NCBI GenBank assembly: GCA_027596195.1
Contig: JADGJG010000249.1
Span: 1 to 27,892, forward strand
DNA: 27,892 nt
Direction: 5' to 3'
Origin: Podochytrium sp. JEL0797
Lineage: Eukaryota > Chytridiomycota > Chytridiomycetes > Chytridiales > Chytriomycetaceae
Shown: positions 9,698 to 17,273 of the stretch, in pieces
Position numbering within the stretch: the stretch's first letter is position 1
Layout of the letters: the number at the start of each line of letters is the position of its first letter
Notes under the pieces: generated by a model
Told to the model about the DNA's origin: nothing
Databases searched by the model: none
Seen by the model: the letters and a program-made list of their open reading frames with translations, nothing else
Made by a program: the position numbers and the translations under genes

Positions 9698-10949
9698 TTA
9701 AACCCTCTTCTTCCCCTCCCCAGAAGAAGCCCCACGCGACGTAACCCCATACACTTCCAACACCCTCGCCTCAACCCCATTCAACCGCGACACGTGGTGC
9801 GCAATTTCGAGAAACTCGCGCTCCGATTTAAAGAGGGCCGTCGCGTCCGGGGATTGACCGGCTCCAGCGGCCATCATGGCTGGATTCATTTGTTGCATTT
9901 GTTGCATGTCGCGCATTCCTCCGGCGGCTTGTGTGTGTTTCTGTGTGAGTGGGAGGGTGGAGAAAGAAGGGGGGGCAGAGTAACTCACAATTTCCTTGAC
10001 CCAGAATAATCGTGAAAATGCTCTGCAGACCCATCAAATTCAAAAAGTACCAACTGATGGACGAGACCCAGGTCACGTCCATGTCGCGCGTTTCGATGCC
10101 GGCTTGGAGCATGCTTTTGAAGCGGAGGGTCAGAGGGAACGGGAGTTTGACTGTTTGGAAAGGACACGCCAAAAAAAGGGGTCAGTTTTTGGAGAGGTAC
10201 GGGGGGTTTGACTCGGGCATACTCAAGATGAATCCTGAAAAGAAAAAGTTGATCCAACTCATGATGATGGTTTGAGGGACAACCTAAGAGAAACACGGAA
10301 TACGAAAGCAGAATGAGAATGCGCCGCAGAGGGGGGATGAAACAGAGTTTTGTGTGACTTGACTCCTCGAAAACTGCATTAAACACACAACACACGCATA
10401 CCATCATCATGTTCTTCTTGAGCCCTTCCATCATATTCGTCATAGCAGCCGGGTCCGACAACGGGTTTGGAGCACCAGAAGCGGCAGCGTCGGGGTTTTT
10501 GAGGTACTCTTTGTTTTCAAACGCATCCACGAGATACTGGCGTCTCATCAAGAAGGCGGATTGTGGAATGTCTTGGTTCATGCGGAGCTATTTTGCGGTG
10601 CGCGGGGGGTTCAGCGTATAGTGGTGTTTTTTGGGGGAGGGGAGTTTTGAGCACCATTCGCGCTCTTGTCAAGGCACAGCCCTCTCGAATGGCTTTGAGG
10701 GTTTGGTTGGGCATCGACATGAGGAGCATCGTGGCGTAGTGTCGGAGGATGCCGACGAGGATCATGGCAACCATAATGGGGACGAGCACCCTGGTGAAGT
10801 AGTTGGGTCAGACGAGGTGGGCAATGGTACCACAGCAAAGGGGGGTATTACCAATCTCTGATGGCGGGATCGAGATACATGGCATTGCTGTGAAGGGGTG
10901 GGTTAGAATGGGACGGTGTTTGGAAAAATACGCACTCTTGGGAAACCAT
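9698..10949 (-). CDS. EMC3: ER membrane protein complex subunit 3
   Basis: EMC3 is a core membrane subunit of the ER membrane protein complex, an insertase related to the YidC/Oxa1/Get1 group. Seven exons on the minus strand: 10949-10936, 10887-10852, 10790-10655, 10587-10402, 10283-10223, 10150-9989 and 9927-9698. They give 274 residues, close to the family length. Splicing reconstructs conserved segments in order: [20 protein letters not shown] (first transmembrane segment), [40 protein letters not shown] (second), [18 protein letters not shown], then [14 protein letters not shown] near the third. A Met/Gln-rich linker and [13 protein letters not shown] end the protein. The first coding exon is only 14 nt and the second 36 nt. 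The acceptor of exon 7 (ACAAG at 9928) is chosen because the nearer CACAG would create an immediate stop. Confidence 0.95.
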
Positions 10950-11053
10950 TTTGAGGTTTGTTTTTCTTGTATTCCCTCCTTTACTTTTTCAGGAAGAGAA
11001 TAATAATCAAGTGGAATAAACCCAGAGAAGAGAGAAAGAAGAAAGAGAAAGAA
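10950..11053. promoter_or_regulatory. 104-bp bidirectional promoter between EMC3 and the 11054 gene
   Basis: Two ATGs point apart with 104 bases between them. The plus strand is strongly purine-rich (about 11025-11053, GAGAAAGAAGAAAGAG-like) just before the plus-strand ATG. No TATA box is evident. Confidence 0.55.
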
Positions 11054-12136
11054 ATGCAAAAACACGTTCGAGTCTTTGATGCATTCGACCTCGAAGCTCT
11101 CCACGGCACCACACCGACCCAGACGGTAGTGCTCACTGCGCCAGAGAACCTTCACGGTGATGTGCGTGATTCTCGCAGTGCTTCTGATTTGAGCCACAAC
11201 TGTGCCTTGCTGGGCGTGCGCCGTGCGCTGCTGCGAACAACCCCGTCTCTCCCAACTGTCTCTGCCTCCAACCCTTCTACCTCAACTCCCTCTGCCACCA
11301 ACACTTCCGCTGCCCTGTGGACCACAGCCACAACCACAGCCACCGCCACTGCCGCTGCCTCGCCCGCAGTTCGCGTCGTGACGCTCAAACACTCTCGCCT
11401 GCGCATCGCCGTGATCCGTCCACAACCTGCGAATCCGAATCCGAATCCTGCTCCTGATTCCGCCGAATCGGCCCATCTGAGTCTCTGGCGCGCCTATCAA
11501 TCCATCCACAATTCACCCTCCGAAGTCACAGACCAGCACCTGAATAGAGTCTCAGCCTTGCTGCCAGAATCAATATCAAACGACTCGCGTATTGCGTGAG
11601 TCGCTCATTTTCTAGCTTTTCGCGTTTCGCCAACCTACTCTCAAAACACATACACTCACACTCACACTGATACACACAGTTCCCGCGTCCAATTCTACAA
11701 ACTTCTTCTGCACCTGCGCGACACGAGCCCACAAGACCGCCAAATCGACCTCCCGACAATCAAAACTCACCTCTTCCAACTCGCTTCCCTCCTCGCACCA
11801 CCATGCACTCCAACCCCACACATTCCGTCCCTGTCCCTCCCAGACGCCCTGAACCCCATCCTGTCCCTGTTCCTCTCGATATTGCACTACAAATACACGG
11901 GCCCGCAGTGTCGTAGTACCATGTTGCAGTCGGATCCGATGGGAGCGTTGATGTCTCAAATTGAGTATTCGTTGCGAGAGTTTCGGGACGGTAGTGGAGT
12001 TATTTTTACGCGGCGGGAAGAGATGGAGGTTCGGTTGTTGAGGGCGTGGGTGCTGTTGAGGATGGGGGGAGATGGGGAGACTGTGCGGCGGAATCGGTAT
12101 GCTGCGTTTATGGAATTGAATGGGACGGTTTCGTAA
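11054..12136 (+). CDS. Unrecognised 332-residue protein
   Basis: Two exons, 11054-11595 and 11680-12136, joined across an 84-nt intron with a GTGAGT donor and CACAG acceptor. The start (AAAGAAATGC) is the first in-frame ATG. I do not recognise the family. Residues 1-65 look folded (HVRVFDAFDLEALHG...CALLGVRRALL). Residues 65-110 are a Ser/Thr/Ala low-complexity insert. The C-terminal half appears helical, with VQFYKLLLHLRDT, LSLFLSILHYKYTG, LMSQIEYSLREFRDG and EVRLLRAWVLLRMGG. No signal peptide or transmembrane segment is evident. It is divergent with EMC3 and convergent with the RING gene, only 44 bases separating the two stop codons. Consistent codon use and a clean intron argue that it is a real gene. 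Confidence 0.75.
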
Positions 12137-12180
12137 TACCGATATACATGGATATATTGGGGTTATAACAAGCATTGGTA

Positions 12181-13426
12181 TCACAGAAAAGTGACAAATT
12201 CTGAAAGTTTGGCGTGTGCCCGGTATCCACCCGTGGCAGGGAACCGCATGTCCATGAACTCAATATTGGTTTCGCCTAATTTACACGTCGTTTGTGAGAG
12301 GGATGAAGAAAAAGTTGTCAAACAAAAAAAAAAACTCACCATTCTCTGGAATCCCTGGTTCCTCGCGATTCACCCCAACCACAACCACACACTCGGGTCT
12401 CTGATTTCCCACAGAGATGGGCTGTGTCTCAGGGATCCCATTGGCCTCCAAAAACGCGTCCACAGCGCCGCGCAACGAATGAACCATATTGTTCAGTGGA
12501 AACAGCCTGATTGAAACGAGTCGAAGGCCTCTGTTGACTTGAAACAAGAAGCAGATGTACGAGTTTCGGGCGCAGAAGCGTGGGTGGGGCAGGGAGATGG
12601 GATGGAACAAGTGGAGGCAAGCGGAATAAGGAGCGACAAAGTATTTGCATTCAAAGGAGGAGATTTCGTTTGCGGTTGGCATGGCGGAATACACGATGCT
12701 GGGACGGTCTTGTTCGGGGAGGTTGAGCCAGCGTGGGTTGTGTGTGTTCACGTGTTTCAAGCATTCAGCGGGGGTCATGCCGAACTTGAGGACGGGGGAC
12801 CAATCTTTCAGAAGCGGTTTGGCGGAGCAGCCTTTTCGGTGGGCGCGAGTGGCGATTTGAATTTCATTTGTGTGGGTTGGACCCTCGATTGCACGGGCTG
12901 GCTCAAGCTCACTTAATGGATCTAGAGGCTCAACGACAGAGTCAGCAGGACGCGACCAGTTGCATTCTTGGCACGTGTCGGGACAGAATCGACACGTGCG
13001 CGTGTGCAGGGCGAGACCGGTGAGGTCAGCGGCAATATAACCACAGCGCAGGGATTCGGGACACGCCAGGCGGGTACACTGCCTGGTGTGGTCGCCCAGA
13101 AGGCCTTCGAAGCCACAGGCGCAGGAAATGGGCAGTGCGTTGAGTTTCGCGGCGGCGTCGTTGGCGGGCGCGGCAACTGCGAGCAGCGCGGCGGCATCGG
13201 GGTCCTCGGCGGGCGGTGCGGCGCTCAGCGGGCGGCGCTCCATGGGACACGACCAGGAAGTAGTGGCCCACGCGAGGAGACACGATGAGCAGAATATGTG
13301 GCCACACACATCCACTGTCACTGGGTCGCTGAAGCCTTCCATACATACTGAGCACAAGAGTCCCTGCGCTTCAAGCGTGCTCTCGCCGCAAGTAAAGTGC
13401 CATGCACTTCGATCCAGCAAATCCAT
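12181..13426 (-). CDS. RING-finger protein with TRAF-type zinc-finger region (putative E3 ubiquitin ligase)
   Basis: Two exons on the minus strand, 13426-12340 and 12275-12181, joined over a 64-nt intron (donor GTGAGT, acceptor TTAG) to give 393 residues. Residues 25-63 form a RING: C25-C28, C41-H43, C46-C49 and C60. The eighth zinc ligand is replaced in CPMER (Glu63), a variant also known in Nrdp1/TRAF-like RINGs that end in CPxD. Cys/His-rich sequence follows at about 100-155 (CACGFEGLLGDH...CRFCPDTCQECN), like TRAF-type zinc fingers. The C-terminal half (FECKYFVAPYSACLHLFHP...LFPLNN...FLEANGIPETQP) is unrecognised and could be a substrate-binding domain. The family predicts ubiquitin transfer; the substrate is unknown. 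The stop lies 44 bases from that of the opposing gene, so the 3' leaders probably overlap. Confidence 0.85.
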
Positions 13427-13650
13427 TCGGTATCGCGATTTTCTCGAAGATCGGATCAGTATTGTTTACCATGCTTTGATCATGCGACAAAAGGAAGAAA
13501 AGGCCTGGCGAATATCTAACAACCACTTCAAAAAAAGACGCGGTGCGCTCCAAGGTTTGTGTTGAACCTTGCCTGCCGTCATTGTAATTAGCCTTTCCTT
13601 TTCCTCATCATATTCTCCAAAAACCGGCAAGCGTGTGCCGCGATCTGAAC

Positions 13651-13668
13651 GCAAAAAAATTTATCGCC
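13651..13668 (+). promoter_or_regulatory. A7-T-NNN-T-YGCC promoter motif, copy 1
   Basis: The sequence reads GC then A7, TTTTAT, CGCC. The same arrangement occurs at 14571-14588 and 24661-24680. This copy is 53 bases before ATG 13722 and 21 bases before the uORF ATG. It is flanked by a 9-bp direct repeat, CGATCTGAA (13641-13649 and 13681-13689). The intergenic region (13427-13721) also serves the divergent RING gene. Confidence 0.45.
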
Positions 13669-13689
13669 CCCCAAAAATCTCGATCTGAA

Positions 13690-13725
13690 ATGTGCATGTG
13701 CGAAGGCGATCGGAATATTCCATGA
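13690..13725 (+). promoter_or_regulatory. 11-codon upstream ORF overlapping the main start (ATGA)
   Basis: ATG at 13690 opens MCMCEGDRNIP and stops at TGA 13723-13725, which overlaps the main ATG 13722-13724 as ATGA. A second in-frame ATG lies at 13696. If transcribed, ribosomes would end exactly on the main start codon, an arrangement suited to termination-reinitiation. Confidence 0.45.
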
Positions 13726-14489
13726 ATCGTCATCACCCGCGAGGGACCAACCCAGCCGATGACGGATCGGGCGACCTCGGTCCGGGTCCTCCGCCCGCAT
13801 CCGCATCTCTGTCCGAAGAAGCGTCCGAAATGTCCGACGAGGCAGCAGCCGCAGGGGCATCCGTGTCACAGCCGCCGCCCCAACCACCGCGATACTGCAG
13901 CAACCCACCTTCCTCCTCATCATCGTCACACAACCACAACCACCGCCGCTTCCTGCCACTGCGTTCCTCTCCCTATTCACTGTTTTCGTCAAACAACTCT
14001 ACCAGCTCCACCACCCCAGCCCCTCAAATCCACGCGCTCGACCGTATCATGAACCCGCGACCAAACAACCCGCAACTCATGCACCACCGTACAACAGGAA
14101 CAACACATACACAGGCACTCCTTGGCACGCGCCCGGACGTCTTGACACCGGATGGCGCAATCAATCCGAGTCTCATGCAAATGATTGAAGAAGCGCGAAG
14201 CTTCTTGGCAGCACGTAGTCGATTGAATAGACGCGGGAATGGTGGTGATGAGTATGGTGACGCGCAGAGTGTTGCGGGGGTGTCGCCTGGCTTGGGGAAT
14301 GTTTCTGCTGCTGGCGGGGGGAATAATGGCGGTGGTGGTGGTGGTGGCAGTGGTGGTGGCAGTGGTGGTAGCCATGGCGGTGGTGCCAGTGGTGGCCCCT
14401 TGAATGGGGGTGGGGGCATGAATATGAGTGTGGGTGGGATGCAGGGGAGCGGAAGCAGGAGTTCCATGAGTGGATCGTTGAGCGGCTGA
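13722..14489 (+). CDS. Unrecognised disordered protein with Gly-rich tail, 255 residues
   Basis: A single uninterrupted frame opening at ATG 13722. Residues 1-95 are Pro/Ser/Ala-rich with a His/Asn patch (SSHNHNHRR). Residues 100-175 are the most ordered-looking part: APQIHALDRIMNPRPNN, LLGTRPDVLTPDGAINP and SLMQMIEEARSFLAARSRL, probably one helix. From about 195 the protein is nearly pure Gly/Ser/Asn (GGGGGGGSGGGSGG), ending in Met/Ser/Gly repeats. No transmembrane segment or signal peptide is seen and I do not recognise the family. A polyadenylation signal follows 17 bases after the stop, which supports an independent gene. Composition shifts from C-rich codons at the start to GGT/GGG-rich codons at the end. 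Confidence 0.65.
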   Translation: MNRHHPRGTNPADDGSGDLGPGPPPASASLSEEASEMSDEAAAAGASVSQPPPQPPRYCSNPPSSSSSSHNHNHRRFLPLRSSPYSLFSSNNSTSSTTPAPQIHALDRIMNPRPNNPQLMHHRTTGTTHTQALLGTRPDVLTPDGAINPSLMQMIEEARSFLAARSRLNRRGNGGDEYGDAQSVAGVSPGLGNVSAAGGGNNGGGGGGGSGGGSGGSHGGGASGGPLNGGGGMNMSVGGMQGSGSRSSMSGSLSG

Positions 14490-14505
14490 ATTAATTCTCG
14501 AATGT

Positions 14506-14511
14506 AATAAA
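14506..14511 (+). terminator. AATAAA polyadenylation signal of the 13722 gene
   Basis: AATAAA lies 17 bases after the stop codon and 92 bases before the arrestin ATG. Confidence 0.65.
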
Positions 14512-14570
14512 ACAGTATAAGAAATGCGGTGGCAACAAGCGAGAAGCTTGAACAATTTTCCTGCGAATCC

Positions 14571-14588
14571 ACAAAAAAATAACTTGCC
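14571..14588 (+). promoter_or_regulatory. A7-T-NNN-T-YGCC promoter motif, copy 2
   Basis: AC then A7, TAACT, TGCC, followed by AAGAATCG, 15 bases before the arrestin ATG. The 3' part, TTGCCAAGAAT, recurs at 17143-17153 upstream of the Sec7 gene. Confidence 0.45.
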
Positions 14589-14603
14589 AAGAATCGTTTG
14601 GGG

Positions 14604-17019
14604 ATGCCACCAGTTTCCGCCAAATCGAGCCGCAGCACCCTCAACGCCCATCCCTCCCCTCCCCACCACCAAACCCCCACCCCCGCCAAACCCCTCACCC
14701 TCCACGTCTCCACACCCACCGTTCAAATTGAATCCCCCGTCCCCTTCCACTTGGCCGCCGCCGCCGCCGCCCACCAACCCCCCGCCGCAACCGTCAAGGG
14801 TTCCGTTGTCGTCACGCTGCCAGCATACCTATCCAAGACTGCACAGATTGACGTCTCGATTGTCGGTGAGTGATTCCGCGCCCGATGGGGAGACAAGGGG
14901 CCGGGCGGGATTTGTTGAAGGGGGTGAAAATTTTCAAATTGGGGGACACAAGCCGCGCCCCTCTGTCCTCCGCCTCTCAAGCCCCTTTGTGATCCAATCA
15001 TCTTACACACACTCTATATTATTAGGCACGATCCGTATGAACTCGCACAAGCTCGGGCTTGGATGGATCCGTGGCGGTGCGGTGACGATGCGGAGTGCCA
15101 ATGTTCCCGCAGGGGAAATGGTTGAGCGGCTTGTGTATTCCAAGACGGTGACTGTTTGGAGAAACGTGGGTGGTGCGTTTATGGAGGAGGAGGATGCGGA
15201 GGAAAGACTTTTGAAGGTATGCGGGGATGTGCCCTTCATTGGATTGACTTTGAGAAAAAAATACTCATCCCCCCCCTTCAACCTGTAGATTGATTTCAAT
15301 ATCCCTATCAATGAGAAATGTCCCAGCAGTGTCCTCACAGACTGCTATAGCGTTGAATACTTCCTCCACGCGAACCTCTACACACTCCCGGACCCAGACT
15401 CCTCCTCGTCCAACCCTAGTGACGACACGTCTTCTCTCGCAAGCACGGTTCATGAGACTCGTGGAGCTAGACCGCATACAAAGCAGTCCCATCGTCACCA
15501 GCACCAACACCGTGGACACCATTCGCGTCACGCGGCTGCGACGGGGAAGCATCGCGAGATTGTGCCGGCTTCTGCGCATGTTCTTGCGACTGACACGCAC
15601 CGTCTCAAGGTTCAAAGTGTGCGTTCGTTGTCTGTACTCGAAGCGCTTGATACGAATGTGTGTGTGGTTGGGGAAAGTATCGACACGCTTGTTGGTGTGA
15701 CTGTGCAAACTCTTCGCGAGGAGGTTGTGATGGTGGAGGATTGGGAGGTGGAGAAGTTGAAGGATTGTCAAAGGGTTGAGAGGCGGTTTGTGGAGGTGGA
15801 TGTGTGTGTGACGGGGTGTGTGGATGTCGAGAGGGTGGAGAGTGTGGATTGTGTTTGGAGACAGGGGACGGAGTTTCGGTGAGTTATTTTTTGTTTGGGT
15901 TTTGGGCGAGGAGGTGGGGCTGACTTTTGGTTTCGTGGTGAAAGGTTTGTTGCTTTGAAGGAGGATATGGAGAACCGTCAACGCGTGAGTCTTTTTGAAC
16001 AAACTCTTGCATATAAGAAACAACACTCACTCACACCCGTTTCACAGATCAAAGAAAAAGCCCGCCTCGAACACGTACGCAAAATCGGAGACCTCGTTAC
16101 TGTCCATATCCCATCCTCCACCAAAACCGTCACAGCCCAACCAACCACCACCAAGAAACCCCGCAACCTCCGCATCAGCACATGCAGCAGCGACATTGTG
16201 AGTCTCTACGACGGCAGCGGTATGAACAGCGCGAATCCCTATTCTGGAGGTGGCGCGGGTGGGGCCCGGAGTGCCGTTGTCGGGGGTGGACCCAAGAGTC
16301 CGTTTCGGAGGTTTAGTAAACGAAAGTCGAGCCTTCCTGACGCGATGGCGCCGTATTTTGGGGCTGGTGTGGGGCCTGTGGAGGAGGATGGGTTGTTGGA
16401 GGAAGGGGCACACCATAGTGGGAAGGAACAGGTGGTGCCTGGTGAAAAAGAGACCGAGAAAGCAGGCGGTGCGGCAGCGGCTTCGTTCAAGCCCTTCTCG
16501 TTCTTGAGAAAACTGGTGTCTGGGGGATCGGCGGCTGTGGGTGGAGGCCATTCGAGCGCGGGTAGCGGTTCAAGCGGTGGCGAGGAGACGAAAGGCGCGG
16601 CAGGAAGCAGAGACAGAACAACTCCTCGTCCGACGCGCATGATGTCCTTTTCTGGACCCACCGGCTCTCAAGACACGATTCCAAGAACTCCTCCGATTCC
16701 GCGATTCAGCGGAACCAACCCCGAGGCCACGTTGGTGCCTCAAATCAAGCAAGACCTCAAGTACATGCTCACCACGGGTCCGAATGGGGCTGTTACGCGG
16801 TCGTTGAGTGTCAAGATTCGTGTTCCGATTTTGCCAAAGGATTTGGGTGCCAAGGCGGTTTTGTTGCCTTCTACGCGTGTGCAGGAGGTGACGAGGACGC
16901 ATTGTGTGGTGGTGAGGGTTAAGTATCGTGTCAAGAAGGATCGTGTGCAGGGGCCGTTGAGGCATGATCGTTATGTGGAGGTGATGGTTCCGTTGCGGTT
17001 GGTTCATTTGCGCGTTTAA
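14604..17019 (+). CDS. Alpha-arrestin-like protein
   Basis: Five exons: 14604-14865, 15026-15216, 15289-15878, 15945-15984 (a 40-nt microexon) and 16048-17019. They give 684 residues; introns are 160, 72, 66 and 63 nt. The N-terminal arrestin half shows the expected beta-strand pattern: LTLHVSTPTVQIESP, GSVVVTLPAYLSKTAQIDVS, VERLVYSKTVTVW and IDFNIPINEKCPSS. A His/Arg-rich insert lies at about 215-240. The middle (about 413-585) is disordered and Ser/Gly-rich with RRFSKRKSS. The C-terminal arrestin half begins near residue 590 (LKYMLTTG) and runs to RYVEVMVPLRLVHLRV at the end. Alpha-arrestins recruit Nedd4/Rsp5-type ubiquitin ligases to membrane cargo. I see no PPxY motif and the protein ends with the C-domain, so the recruiting mode may differ. 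Confidence 0.82.
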
Positions 17020-17050
17020 ATTCAGTTTCTTTCCACGGATAGATTTTAGC

Positions 17051-17056
17051 AATAAA
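17051..17056 (+). terminator. AATAAA polyadenylation signal of the arrestin gene
   Basis: AATAAA 32 bases after the stop, with a second AATAAA about 30 bases further on, in A-rich DNA followed by a T-rich tract. Confidence 0.65.
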
Positions 17057-17152
17057 ATAAGAAGTAGAAAAAGAAAAGAAATTGCAATAAAAGAAAAAAA
17101 TATTTTTTTCCCTTCTCTCATTTCTTTAAATTCTTTTTCTTTTTGCCAAGAA

Positions 17153-17163
17153 TAATATATATT
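17153..17163 (+). promoter_or_regulatory. TATA-like element upstream of the Sec7 gene
   Basis: TAATATATATT lies 111 bases before ATG 17274 and 31 bases before two out-of-register ATGs at 17186 and 17194. It directly follows TTGCCAAGAA. It is a candidate only; the region is AT-rich throughout. Confidence 0.3.
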
Positions 17164-17273
17164 TCAACAAGAAAAGAAGAAGAGAATGAAAAGATGGCGG
17201 ACGGGAAAGAGACGCGCCAGGCAAGTGGGTTGGGGCTGGGTTGGGCTCGGATCCCCAGACTTTGCCACCAAAA

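Noticed and set aside
9928..9945. CACAG near 9941 as the acceptor of the last EMC3 exon
   Set aside because: Joining there gives an immediate TAA. The later ACAAG at 9928 gives the conserved C-terminal region in frame.
13692..13721. Earlier start for the Gly-rich protein at 13692
   Set aside because: That position is GTG, not ATG; the first in-frame ATG is 13722.
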